The position numbers and the translations under genes were made by a program. Under the pieces are notes generated by a model, which was not told the origin of the DNA, searched no databases, and worked only from the letters and a program-made list of their open reading frames with translations. From Nosema muscidifuracis (Eukaryota > Microsporidia > Nosematidae), in contig JAIOKI010000019.1 of the NCBI GenBank assembly GCA_028335825.1, positions 1 to 64,000 of the forward strand: DNA of 64,000 nucleotides, written 5' to 3'. Shown one piece after another: positions 1 through 8,789 of this stretch (position 1 is the first letter of the stretch; every line of letters starts with the position of its first letter).

Positions 1-1
1 G

Positions 2-799
2 ATGTTCAATTATGACGAATGTTTAACTTCATTTAATATATTTGTTAAATATAATGAGAACATCTCATGTGATTATATTTCATTTACTTTTGGGAAATCA
101 AAACAAAGAGTTAAAAATTTAGATATCAGTAAATATAAGTTTAAAAGAAATATAAAGACATTTTTTAATATATGTTCTCATTCTGGTCCATGTAATGATA
201 ATTCATTATGTGAGTGTTTTATTAACGATACAGGATGTGATTTAAGATGTTTGTGTACAAATTGTGATTTTTTATTTAAAGGATGTTCTTGTAAGAAAGG
301 ATGTGATTCTTTTTGTAGGTGTATTAGACTTAATAAAGAATGTAGCATATATTGTAAATGTAATAATTGTGAGAATAATATTATTACAAAATTTATAGTA
401 AAGAAGACTTATGTATATCCTAGTAATATATCAGGATATGGATGTTTTGCTAAAGAATTTATAAAACAAGGTGAATTCGTTATAGAATATGTAGGTGAAA
501 TTATAACTAAAGATGAAGGACAAAGAAGATCAAATTTTTATGATTCAAATAAGGTATCGTATTTATTTGATTATTCTTTTGAAAATAAAACAGGATTTAT
601 TGATGCGAATTATATTGGAAATAATTCAAGATTTATTAATCACTCAAAATATCCAAATATTTATAGTAAAATAATTGAAATTGATAAATTAAGAAGAATT
701 TGTTTTTTTGCTTTACGTGATATAAAAATTGGAGAAGAATTATTTTTTAATTATAATTATAAGAAAGAAATTAAGGAGATGTTTGGATTGGTTGATTAG
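2..799 (+). CDS. E(z)-like histone methyltransferase (CXC-SET), possibly 5'-truncated by the window
   Basis: Predicted lysine methyltransferase of the Enhancer-of-zeste type, which methylates histone H3 (classically K27) in the nucleus. Residues about 58-124 form a cysteine-rich CXC block with many C-x-C and C-x4-C spacings, directly before the SET domain at about 132-255. SET landmarks seen are SGYGCFA (cofactor loop), the RFINHS pseudoknot motif with a following PN, and a C-terminal ELFFNYNY. CXC directly followed by SET is characteristic of E(z)/EZH2 and separates it from SET2 or ASH1 types. The first ATG lies at the window edge, so the true start may lie further left; E(z) proteins are normally much longer. 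No other PRC2 subunit is visible here. Family assignment is good; the exact histone target is inferred. Confidence 0.85.
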   Translation: MFNYDECLTSFNIFVKYNENISCDYISFTFGKSKQRVKNLDISKYKFKRNIKTFFNICSHSGPCNDNSLCECFINDTGCDLRCLCTNCDFLFKGCSCKKGCDSFCRCIRLNKECSIYCKCNNCENNIITKFIVKKTYVYPSNISGYGCFAKEFIKQGEFVIEYVGEIITKDEGQRRSNFYDSNKVSYLFDYSFENKTGFIDANYIGNNSRFINHSKYPNIYSKIIEIDKLRRICFFALRDIKIGEELFFNYNYKKEIKEMFGLVD

Positions 800-862
800 T
801 GTTTTAAAGAAGAAATATAAAAAAAAATAATTTTATAAAGAAATGTATTTTTTATTTGTTAT

Positions 863-1038
863 ATTAAATTTGTTATTTATTATTTTTTATATGTTACATG
901 TTATATTTGTTCATTAAATTTGTTGTTTATTATTTTTTATATCTTATATGTTATATTTATTAATTAAATATGTTATTTATTATTTTTTATATGTTACATG
1001 TTATATTTATTAATTAAATTTGTTATTTATTATTAATT
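863..1038. repeat. 50-bp AT-rich tandem repeat, about 3.5 copies
   Basis: The stretch TGTTATTTATTATTTTTTAT recurs at a spacing of 50 bp, with ATGTTACATGTTATATTT in each unit. It fills the first part of the 800-1506 spacer; no gene is seen there. Confidence 0.85.
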
Positions 1039-1257
1039 ATTTATAAATGTGTCAGCTATAAATTTAATATCTAATAAATTTATCAACTCATAAATTTATA
1101 TAAATAAAAATATTCATACATCTATGTAAATGTATCATCTAATAAATAAAAATATTCATACATCTATGTAAATTATTGTAAATTTATAAATCTGACAACT
1201 TAAATTAAAAAATATGATAATAGAGTTTTTTCTAAATTTAATTAAATTTTAAATTTC

Positions 1258-1403
1258 TTTAAAGGAGAAAAACACTTATTTAATTTAAAAAATAAATATC
1301 TTTTTTATGAAAAATATAAATTTGAAATTTATATTTTTTATTTGTTATTTCTCAGTTTTTTAAATAATAAATTAAAAATAAAGCTGTCGATTTCTCCTTT
1401 AAA
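1258..1403. repeat. Imperfect palindrome of about 146 bp, MITE-like
   Basis: The ends are a perfect 13-bp inverted repeat, TTTAAAGGAGAAA at 1258-1270 and its complement at 1391-1403. The centre is another inverted repeat: AAAATATAAATTT at 1311-1323, a single G at 1324, and its complement at 1325-1337. Both are centred within a few bases of each other, and the arms between them still match imperfectly. This could be a folded MITE-like insertion or a regulatory palindrome upstream of the kinase gene. I see no clear target-site duplication. Confidence 0.6.
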
Positions 1404-1506
1404 AATAATTGATCAAAAATATGTTTGTTTTCTTAAAAATTCTCGTTTTGATGGATGTTTTAATTTTTTTCATTTCTATAAATAAAAATTATTTTTTTTT
1501 ATCCTT

Positions 1507-1872
1507 ATGCTTTTGTTATTAAAAGAACATGAAAAATATTTCAAGAGATTTAATATTGTATCAATGCTTGGACAGGGATCATTTGGTACTGTATACAAGG
1601 TACATGATAAATCTACAGATGAAAACTTTGCATTGAAAGAAATTCATTTTAATTTTAAACATTTAAATACAGTTGTTAATGAATTACTTCCTCCAGGTAT
1701 TAAACATCCTAATATTTTGAATTATTCTGCTCTAATGATTTGTAAAAGACCTTGTAAATTAAGTAAAAGAAATTTCTTAGAATGTAATAAGAAAGAATTT
1801 TGTCATAATATAAAAGAAAAAAAAATTTATTCTAGTATTAATTTTATGAAGAACTTATATCAGATAATATGA
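1507..1872 (+). CDS. Protein kinase, N-lobe part of a split eIF2alpha-kinase-like gene
   Basis: N-terminal lobe of a Ser/Thr kinase: glycine loop GQGSFGTVYKV at residues 22-32, ATP-binding lysine in FALKEI (K44), helix-C glutamate near E59 and HPNILNYSAL (67-76). The frame stops at a TGA that overlaps the ATG of the next ORF by four bases (ATGA). The rest of the kinase is in that ORF, so this is half of one gene. In the -1 frame the sequence is open from 1842 onward, so a single-base change around the TTTT run at 1842-1845 would make the kinase continuous. A sequencing error, a real frameshift and programmed slippage cannot be told apart from one sequence. Only a weak ATCCTT precedes the ATG, not a clean CCC. 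Confidence 0.75.
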   Translation: MLLLLKEHEKYFKRFNIVSMLGQGSFGTVYKVHDKSTDENFALKEIHFNFKHLNTVVNELLPPGIKHPNILNYSALMICKRPCKLSKRNFLECNKKEFCHNIKEKKIYSSINFMKNLYQII

Positions 1873-3155
1873 ATAATAAATATGAAGATTTTAGTTCACC
1901 AGACTTGATACAAGATGAACAAATAAGAAATATTGATTTATATAATGATAAGTTTAATATAAGTAAAAGATATAATATTAATTTTTGTAATAGATCTAAT
2001 CTTCATTATAACATAGAAAGTTCTAATATTAATTTAAGTAAAAGATCTAATATTAATTTAAATAAAAGATCTAATGTGAATTATAATATAGATAAAAGAT
2101 CTAATATTAATTTTTGTAATAGATCTAATATGAAATATAATGTAGATAATTATAACTTAGTTAACAATTTTAATTCAATTTCTATTGATAATCTTAAACC
2201 TCAATATAAGTCAAAGAGTATACCAATATGTAATATAAATAAGAATAATATATCAATATATAATATAAATAAGAATAATATACCAATATGTAATATAAAT
2301 AAGAATAATATGCCAATATGTAATATAAATAAGAATTTAGAATGCAATAATCTTAATAAATCAAGAAGTTGGGGATTATCAACAAGAATGAATAATCTTA
2401 ATGAATCTAAGAAATTTAGAAGAAATAAATCAGCGAATAACGAATATTTTTTGTATTTGAAAACTAAGATTTGTGAATTTAGTTTAAGAGATTTTTTAGA
2501 TGTACGAAATCACAACATATTTAAAGATGATGATACTTCATCTAAAGATATATCTAATGATACAATTGAATATAAAGGATTATTAAAAACATCTGTGAAG
2601 ATACCTGTGTTTCTATATAAAAAAAGTATAACTAATTCTAAAAAGATCTGTAAAAAATTCTCATTGAATATATTCAGATACATTCTGTTAGGACTAATTT
2701 ATTTACACTCTATTGGGATTGCTCATAATGATCTTAAAGCTAGTAATGTATTTATGGATGGATATGATTCATATATTCCTAGAATTGGAGATTTTGGATC
2801 TAAAACAGTCTGTAAATTACACCAACCGTCTTTCGAGACATTTGAAAATAACGATAAATTTTATTTTCATGAATATCATGGAAAATCAAAAATTTCATGT
2901 GATCATCAAAATCCTCAGAAACTTTATGACTGTAGATCTTTAGCATTGATACTCTTAGAATTATTACAACCATCGAAGACTCATTCGGAAATGATAGATA
3001 TTATTAGAATTTTAAAAAAGACTAAAAAAGTTCCTTTATCTTTTCGAGAGGAAAATCCAAATGAGACTTTAATTATCGAAAGTATTTTAGAAAACGAAAA
3101 TATTACTGCTAAGGATATATTACGTATGATTGATAAACTTCTTATCAACTTATAA
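1869..3155 (+). CDS. Protein kinase, C-lobe part with Asn-rich insert (eIF2alpha-kinase-like)
   Basis: Second half of the split kinase. Residues 1-190 are an asparagine-rich, low-complexity insert with repeats based on RSNINFCNRSN and on a 10-residue unit IPICNINKNN (residues about 117-156, 30-bp DNA repeats at 2217-2336). Kinase sequence resumes with YLKTKICEFSLRDFL (about 196-210), resembling the segment before the kinase insert of GCN2/PERK/HRI-type eIF2alpha kinases. The catalytic loop is HNDLKASN (286-293) and the metal motif DFG is at 308-310. The usual HRD arginine is asparagine, an oddity for an RD-type kinase. A large insert inside the kinase domain is typical of eIF2alpha kinases, which attenuate translation in stress. 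The substrate is inferred only from this layout. Confidence 0.75.
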   Translation: MNNKYEDFSSPDLIQDEQIRNIDLYNDKFNISKRYNINFCNRSNLHYNIESSNINLSKRSNINLNKRSNVNYNIDKRSNINFCNRSNMKYNVDNYNLVNNFNSISIDNLKPQYKSKSIPICNINKNNISIYNINKNNIPICNINKNNMPICNINKNLECNNLNKSRSWGLSTRMNNLNESKKFRRNKSANNEYFLYLKTKICEFSLRDFLDVRNHNIFKDDDTSSKDISNDTIEYKGLLKTSVKIPVFLYKKSITNSKKICKKFSLNIFRYILLGLIYLHSIGIAHNDLKASNVFMDGYDSYIPRIGDFGSKTVCKLHQPSFETFENNDKFYFHEYHGKSKISCDHQNPQKLYDCRSLALILLELLQPSKTHSEMIDIIRILKKTKKVPLSFREENPNETLIIESILENENITAKDILRMIDKLLINL

Positions 3156-3177
3156 TATTATTTTAATTAAATGTACA

Positions 3178-3460
3178 GAATTTTATTTTTAATATATTTT
3201 TTTTAATACATATTTATTTAATTAAATGTACATACTTTTATTTTTAACTAAATGTACATACTTTTTAATACATATTTATTTAATTAAATATACATACTTT
3301 TATTTTTAACACATATCATTTTAATATGTAGTAAGTTAGCATAAATGAATTATTTGATATATGTTAATTTAACACATATCATTTTAATATGTAATAAGTT
3401 AGAATAAATGAATTATTTAACACATATGAAATTTTAAATGCATATTAATTAAATATGTAA
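3178..3460. repeat. Degenerate AT-rich direct repeats in the 3156-3477 spacer
   Basis: ACACATATCATTTTAATATG occurs at about 3310 and 3372 (62-bp spacing). The ATTTAATTAAATGTACATAC type unit recurs earlier in the same spacer. No gene is seen. Confidence 0.7.
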
Positions 3461-3477
3461 GAATTTTTAACCTTTTA

Positions 3478-4407
3478 TTAACAATCTAGGTGGGTTCTAT
3501 AATTCTCCTCATTATTATAATGACTATTAATTAGTACTGGTGGAATGAATGGTACATTACATCCTTCTAGAACTGAAATAATATTGTATCCCACTTTTTT
3601 ATTCAATTCTTCGATATTTCCTACAAATCTTCTTGTAGAGTTATTTACAGTTAATGCTATTATTGCAAGAGTTTCTTGATTAAGATCTCTGAAGTAAGAT
3701 TCGACTTTCTTATTGAATTCAGTTAATATTTTTTCAATGGCTCTTAATTGATTTTGAAGTTTATCTTCTACAATTTTATTAACAGATGATAATTCTGCAG
3801 TTGTTACACGACCGAATAGTTGCTCTAATTCATCTAGTAAATCCTTAAATCCTTTATTAATTATATCTGTATCTAATGCAACATCTACCACTGGAGCAGG
3901 AGGAGGTCCAGGGAGGGATGCATCTGTAAGAGCCTTGTTAATAGCTGCATTAGATAATTTCAGTAATTTAAGTACAGATTTCTGTAGATCTGAATTTGTG
4001 TTACTAATTAAATCATTAAGTTCTCTTAGAATTTCATCATTATAGTGTTCACCTAATTTAATAATTCTCTGCTCTAAAGTTTTAAAGTCTTGAAGTAATT
4101 TATCAACTGTACGCTTATCTACTAAATTAACTCCATCTATCAATCCATTTTTTAATTCTTCAGTATACCATCTTGCATATTTTTCTATATTAAAGTTTAC
4201 CTGTAATAATACTCCCTGTATTAACTGAATATTCTGATCTATATTTCTTTCTTGTAGATGCTCTCTTATTGATGATTCTGAACTTGAAGAAGATGAACTC
4301 TCTGATCTACATACAGGAACACATTCAGGTTTAATTTTTCTACATCGGTTTTTATTTCTATCTGATTTTATATAATTAAGTACTGAGAGGATTAATACGA
4401 GTTTCAT
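3478..4407 (-). CDS. Secreted microsporidian-specific protein, paralog of the gene at 21907-23184
   Basis: I do not recognise a named family. The protein begins with a short hydrophobic signal-like segment (MKLVLILSVLNYIKS), then a Cys/Pro stretch (CRKIKPECVPVCR) and a run of serines (about residues 35-45). Two helical, charged segments (about 48-165 and 185-285) flank a proline-rich linker (PGPPPAP). The C-terminus has GYNIISVLEGCN followed by PPVLI. The 425-residue protein encoded at 21907-23184 has the same order: signal, C-x-P repeats, IQLIQ helix, polyproline linker, second helix, and GQNIISILKGCN near its end. Secretion, cysteines and repeats would suit a spore-wall or polar-tube protein, but this is inference. 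No CCC motif precedes the ATG; a palindrome shared with the paralog lies 60-79 bp upstream. Confidence 0.8.
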   Translation of the reverse strand: MKLVLILSVLNYIKSDRNKNRCRKIKPECVPVCRSESSSSSSSESSIREHLQERNIDQNIQLIQGVLLQVNFNIEKYARWYTEELKNGLIDGVNLVDKRTVDKLLQDFKTLEQRIIKLGEHYNDEILRELNDLISNTNSDLQKSVLKLLKLSNAAINKALTDASLPGPPPAPVVDVALDTDIINKGFKDLLDELEQLFGRVTTAELSSVNKIVEDKLQNQLRAIEKILTEFNKKVESYFRDLNQETLAIIALTVNNSTRRFVGNIEELNKKVGYNIISVLEGCNVPFIPPVLINSHYNNEENYRTHLDC

Positions 4408-4466
4408 ATAAAATTAATTTTTTTATTCTTTTATATTAATTTTTTCGACTTTTAGAATGTGACAAA

Positions 4467-4486
4467 AATTTCCTAAAAAGGAAATT
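4467..4486 (-). promoter_or_regulatory. Palindrome AATTTCC-n6-GGAAATT upstream of the secreted-protein gene
   Basis: A 7-bp-arm palindrome with an all-A/T centre lies 60-79 bp before the ATG at 4407. The same element, with its centre in the opposite orientation, lies 54-73 bp before the paralog at 23184. Both genes lack the CCC start signal found at most neighbours. Confidence 0.5.
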
Positions 4487-4489
4487 AAT

Positions 4490-5440
4490 AAATATTAACG
4501 AACAAAATATTAAAAATATCTTTAATTTAATAAATAAATTTTAGTGATCATTTTACAATAATTTTTTTATATACAGTGTGATAAAAAAAGAATGGAGATA
4601 AAATATCTATTCGATAAATTTAGAACATAAGTATCTAAATTAATATATAGTTTTTACATGTTTAATAATTCAACTATTAAAAAAATATAAATCAAGATAC
4701 ATCTAAAAAATAATTTTCAATAGAACATTGTTTTTTTGTTTTGAGATAAGACGTCATTTTTAGCATTTAGAAATTTAATATAGTTTATTAATTTGTTATT
4801 TTGAATTTAGTGAAATTGAAAAATAGTAATATTTTAAGAAAATAAGATACGACATGCTATAGTCGTTATATAATTATTAGAAGATTTTAATACAATAATA
4901 TATGTATTTAATGAGTAAAAAGATAATTTTAATAACTAATACAGTCAAAAACTGTCTTGAGAAAAAACAGATGATTTTTAATTTACCATAATATAATTTA
5001 TCTTTAAGATCATTGAAAAAGAGTAATTGATAGTCAATATTTTCTTATGATGATAAAAATGTGATTAATCAGTTATTTTTTTAATTAACCATAATATAAT
5101 AGTAGATAAAATTTAATATTATAAAATTATCAATACATAAATTTAATATAAAATAACACACTAAATCTAATAAAGTAAAAATTTAAATATTAGAAAGATA
5201 TCTTACTATTATAAATAAAATAGAAAATAAAACCCTCAACTTAAAATATCATTAACACTACAATTAAAATATATTTTTAATAGTGTTTTAAAGGATATCA
5301 ATCTGACTATTAAACGAGTCTAAGTAAATCAAATAACTCATTAAAGTAAAATATATTTTTAATAGTGTTTTATAAGCAATATATAATTTTTATTGTTAGT
5401 TAATTTTTTATTCAAAATTGGAATATTTTTTAAAAAATAT
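4490..5440. other. AT-rich spacer with one 26-bp direct repeat
   Basis: No gene is seen. A 26-bp sequence beginning TAAAATATATTTTTAATAGT occurs at 5265-5290 and again at 5347-5372, 82 bp apart, shortly before the eL32 gene. The rest holds nothing I recognise. Confidence 0.6.
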
Positions 5441-5447
5441 TTTTTTT

Positions 5448-5456
5448 CACCCTAAG
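5448..5456 (+). promoter_or_regulatory. CCC start signal of eL32
   Basis: CACCCTAAG directly precedes the ATG at 5457. It fixes the start there and not at the upstream in-frame ATG at 5418, which would add 13 residues without homology to eL32. Confidence 0.75.
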
Positions 5457-5876
5457 ATGGAAGATCAGTTTACAGCTCCAAACCCACTTATTGCTATTAA
5501 AGAGGAATTTAGAAAGAAGATCAAGTTTGTAAGACATCACTCTGATAGATATAACAGAGTTAAACCATCCTGGAGAAAACCAAGAGGTATTGACAGTAAT
5601 GTTAGAAAAGGACTTAAAGGTCAACGTAAAATGCCAAAGATTGGATATAAAAAACCCGATGTAGTCAGATATCTTTTACCAAATGGATTAAGAAAGTTTA
5701 GAATTTATAATACTGATGATCTTGAACCTCTTATTACTTTAAATAGAAGTTATTGTGCTGAGATTGCTCATTCAGTAGGAGCAAAGAAAAGAATTGCAAT
5801 TGTCAATCGTGCTAAAGAATTAGGAATTCATGTTACAAATGCTGAAGCCAGATTAGTTGAAGCTATTCCTGAATAA
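5457..5876 (+). CDS. RPL32: Ribosomal protein eL32
   Basis: Large-subunit ribosomal protein eL32. It has the family core: [21 protein letters not shown] near the N-terminus, then [20 protein letters not shown], and a C-terminal [20 protein letters not shown]. The length of 139 residues matches the usual 130-135. The start at 5457 is chosen because CCC lies 4-7 bp before it and the next residues, [10 protein letters not shown], are a plausible eL32 N-terminus. The gene stands alone on the plus strand and converges with eS10 across a 314-bp spacer. Codon use is AT-rich like its neighbours, but the protein is well conserved. Confidence 0.95.
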   Translation: MEDQFTAPNPLIAIKEEFRKKIKFVRHHSDRYNRVKPSWRKPRGIDSNVRKGLKGQRKMPKIGYKKPDVVRYLLPNGLRKFRIYNTDDLEPLITLNRSYCAEIAHSVGAKKRIAIVNRAKELGIHVTNAEARLVEAIPE

Positions 5877-6190
5877 ATTAATATTTTATTATATTTTTTA
5901 AAAACTTCTTATTTTGACGAGGAGAGATGAAAAAAAACATAGTTAAACGTATTATAAAGAATAATTTAAAAAAAATATTATAAAGAAAAATTTAATATAT
6001 AGAAAAACTTAAAAAACATATTATAAATTATTTTATGCATAGAAAAGCTAATATAATTTATAATATATAGAAAAATATAAAAAACATATCACAAATTATT
6101 CTATGCTTTTATATATGCATAATATAATTTATAATATATAAAAATATATTATAAAAATAATTAGAAAAACATTTATTTTAATAAATTAAT
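5877..6190. other. AT-rich convergent spacer with short repeats
   Basis: Units built on AAAAACATATTATAAATTAT and TATATAGAAAAA recur imperfectly. No gene or structured element is seen between the two convergent ribosomal protein genes. Confidence 0.5.
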
Positions 6191-6490
6191 TTATTCAACT
6201 TTCTGTTGTACATCTTCTATTCTTACTCCATCATCGATTATATCAGGTATTTCAAGGGATTCACTAAAATATTTCATTCCACTATCAGTTGCAAAACAGT
6301 ACAATTGTTGCCAAACATAATGTTCTTCAATATAACCTTTATCCTTTAACGACTGAATATAACTACGTAATTTTTTGTTATTGATATCTAAAAGGGCATT
6401 CTTTTCAAGTTTTCTATCATAGACTAATAAAGCACCTTTACTGTTGAAATGTTGCATAACTTTGACTTTCTGAGCATTTGTTAATGACAT
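6191..6490 (-). CDS. RPS10: Ribosomal protein eS10
   Basis: Small-subunit ribosomal protein eS10 (plectin/S10 winged-helix domain), located near the mRNA entry side of the 40S subunit. Diagnostic sequence includes [20 protein letters not shown] followed by [15 protein letters not shown], the equivalent of the SL-x-SRGYVKE-x-FAWRH-x-YWYLTNEG block in other eukaryotes. At 99 residues it is the domain with almost no C-terminal tail, shorter than animal eS10 (about 165). The start is the ATG at 6490, directly after GACCCCAAA; an ATG 13 codons upstream would place CCC inside the coding sequence. Confidence 0.93.
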   Translation of the reverse strand: MSLTNAQKVKVMQHFNSKGALLVYDRKLEKNALLDINNKKLRSYIQSLKDKGYIEEHYVWQQLYCFATDSGMKYFSESLEIPDIIDDGVRIEDVQQKVE

Positions 6491-6493
6491 TTT

Positions 6494-6498
6494 GGGGT
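6494..6498 (-). promoter_or_regulatory. CCC start signal of eS10
   Basis: ACCCC on the minus strand, three bases before the ATG at 6490. It decides the start of eS10. Confidence 0.7.
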
Positions 6499-6504
6499 CA
6501 AAAA

Positions 6505-6725
6505 AAAATAAAAAATTTTGATATGACAAAATAAAAAAGTTAGAAATTTTATATTTGAAAAGTGCATTATATAAAAAAGCAAGAAGAATTTAAATTTTAA
6601 ATATTTTGAAAAGTCATATGAAATTTTATATTTGAAAAGTGCACGATATAAAAAAGCAAGAAGAATTTTGATATGATAAAATAAAAAAGTTAGAAATATT
6701 ATAATTATAAAGTGCACGATATATA
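6505..6725. repeat. Duplicated AT-rich block upstream of eS10
   Basis: TTTTGATATGACAAAATAAA and its continuation at about 6516 recur at about 6666 (150-bp offset). TATATTTGAAAAGTGCA recurs at a 77-bp offset, with GATATAAAAAAGCAAGAAGA nearby. The remainder to 6881 has no gene. Confidence 0.75.
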
Positions 6726-6881
6726 AAATTTAGAATATCATTCTAAATATTTAAAAAATGATAATCTAAATTTTATATAACATGCATTTTTCAAATATTA
6801 AAAAATGATAATCAATCACTTTTATCTTTTAAAAATTCTATGTATAAAAATTTGATTTCTAATTTGAAGAATTTTATTAGT

Positions 6882-8726
6882 TTATCTACCCGCAGGCTTT
6901 CCACCTTTTCTCTCATCAGAAACAGCAAAAATTTTTCTTGTATTATTATCAAATTTAGCCAAAATACCTTGTACAGATGTAAAAATTGAATTAGTTTTAG
7001 AAGTCTCTACTTGATGACCCACTGATTTAAGATATTCAATCACATTTTTATCTTCTGAAAATTCTACGTATAAAATATTTGGATCTAATTGATGATGAAG
7101 TCTTGGTTTACGTATAGCTTCATCTAATGTAGATCCCAAAGAAAGCCAGAAAATAACTTCTATTAAAGAAGTTGGAATTCTAATTCCTCCTGCTGCTCCT
7201 AAAACTAAAATCTCATTATCTTTTTCTAATATCATAGGAGCTGCAGAACTTAAAGGTATTTTATTAGGAGCACCAAGATTGGGTACATTCTTGTAATCTT
7301 CTTCTTTATCAGATATTTTTGGGAAATAAAAATCATCAATTTGATTATTCAATATAATTCCAGTAACTGGATCCATTAATTTAGCACCCCATTCTAAATT
7401 AATAGTACTAGTTAAACTGACTACAAGACCATTATTATCTATTACATTTATATGAGTAGTACCATGATCAATAACATTATATTTATCAGGTTTATAATTT
7501 TTAATATCAAGTGTTCTCTCTCTATTTAATTTATTATAAATATTTGATATATTCTTATTATCAACTAACTCTTTTAAAATATTCTTATAATTAGATAAAT
7601 ATTTTGGATCACCTAATTCTCCCCTTCTAGCCATTACAAATTTAAGAATTTCTATTAGAATATGAATATGTTCATATTTACCAGTCTTAAGACTCTTTTC
7701 ATAAATCTTTTTAAAATCATATTTCTCAAAAAGTTTTAGTGCTTCTATAATTAATATACCAGAAGAAGGTAAACTTGTTGTATAAATATTATATCCTTTA
7801 TAAGTATCTCTTAAAACATTTCTTTTTATAGGTTCTACATTCTTAAAATCGTTAGCTGTTACATTTCCTCCATTAGAATTTATAATTTTAATTAAACTAT
7901 CAGCAATCTCTCCTGTATAAAAATCTTCTGGATCTGTACTTATTTTTATAAGTGTTTTCATAAAATTATATCTAACTATTGTATCTCCTTCTCTTAATAT
8001 TTTACCATCTCTTGTATATATTTCTCTAAGACCAGGGTCAGTTAAAATTTCATTTTCAAATTTAATAAATCTTTTTTCTAATTCTTTAGTTACTTTAAAT
8101 CCTTTACAAAGTTCTATACATTCAGTAAATAAAGATTTCCAAGGTAATTTACCTAATTCACTATGCATTTTATAAAGACCTTTTATTTCTCCTGGAATAC
8201 CTACAGCTAAACCTCCTATCATACTTTTAGATTTATCTGATAAATAATCTTCTAACTTAAAATTTTCACTACTTTTTTCTCTAAAATCAAGAAAATAAGC
8301 ATTATCTTTTTCTCCTTGTTTTTTAATTAAAACAAAACCACCTCCACCAATACCAGAAGAAAAAGCATTGACTATACCTACAGCTATACATGTACCTACA
8401 GCAGCATCTACACTATTTCCACCTCTCTTTAAAATTTCAAGTCCAATTCTTGAAGCTTCTGGAAGTTCTGAACTAACAGCGAATTCTTTATAATAAACTG
8501 GTCTATCTTCTAAAAATTCACTAATAATTAGACCAAAATATAAAAATGCTCCAATAAAAATCATAAAAAATACATTTTTTCTTGTTATTTTTGTATTTAT
8601 AAAAATTTCAAAACATGTGTAAATAATATGAAATATCTTTTTATCATAAAGTAAAAAAAAGTGAGTAAAAATTGCTATTAAATGAAAGCTTGTACTAATA
8701 AATGTCAATAGATTCTTTTTTTTCAT
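6882..8726 (-). CDS. Gamma-glutamyltranspeptidase, membrane-anchored
   Basis: Glutathione hydrolase/gamma-glutamyltransferase: cleaves the gamma-glutamyl bond of glutathione and transfers it to water or amino acids, normally at the outer membrane face. Seen in order: two hydrophobic segments in the first ~75 residues (signal anchor), GGNSVDAAVG, SSGIGGGGF, LDFREK (substrate-binding arginine), GLAVGIPGE, the autoprocessing site DHGTTHINVID with nucleophile threonine near residue 423, PLSSAAPMI, and LGAAGGIRIP near the C-terminus. The 614-residue length is normal. The start is the ATG at 8726 because CCC (8731-8733) lies just upstream; an ATG six codons earlier precedes the CCC. All key residues look intact, so the enzyme is probably active and could help the parasite use host glutathione. 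Confidence 0.93.
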   Translation of the reverse strand: MKKKNLLTFISTSFHLIAIFTHFFLLYDKKIFHIIYTCFEIFINTKITRKNVFFMIFIGAFLYFGLIISEFLEDRPVYYKEFAVSSELPEASRIGLEILKRGGNSVDAAVGTCIAVGIVNAFSSGIGGGGFVLIKKQGEKDNAYFLDFREKSSENFKLEDYLSDKSKSMIGGLAVGIPGEIKGLYKMHSELGKLPWKSLFTECIELCKGFKVTKELEKRFIKFENEILTDPGLREIYTRDGKILREGDTIVRYNFMKTLIKISTDPEDFYTGEIADSLIKIINSNGGNVTANDFKNVEPIKRNVLRDTYKGYNIYTTSLPSSGILIIEALKLFEKYDFKKIYEKSLKTGKYEHIHILIEILKFVMARRGELGDPKYLSNYKNILKELVDNKNISNIYNKLNRERTLDIKNYKPDKYNVIDHGTTHINVIDNNGLVVSLTSTINLEWGAKLMDPVTGIILNNQIDDFYFPKISDKEEDYKNVPNLGAPNKIPLSSAAPMILEKDNEILVLGAAGGIRIPTSLIEVIFWLSLGSTLDEAIRKPRLHHQLDPNILYVEFSEDKNVIEYLKSVGHQVETSKTNSIFTSVQGILAKFDNNTRKIFAVSDERKGGKPAGR

Positions 8727-8730
8727 ATAT

Positions 8731-8733
8731 GGG
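8731..8733 (-). promoter_or_regulatory. CCC start signal of the gamma-glutamyltranspeptidase gene
   Basis: ATATCCCATATATG on the minus strand; it favours the start at 8726 over the ATG at 8744. Confidence 0.65.
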
Positions 8734-8789
8734 ATATAAAACAAAAAAATTTATAATTGATTTTTAAATTTATATATTTGATTTTTAAA

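Noticed and set aside
6491-6717. Minus-strand frame upstream of eS10
   Set aside because: Made of the duplicated AT-rich block; overlaps the eS10 start signal.
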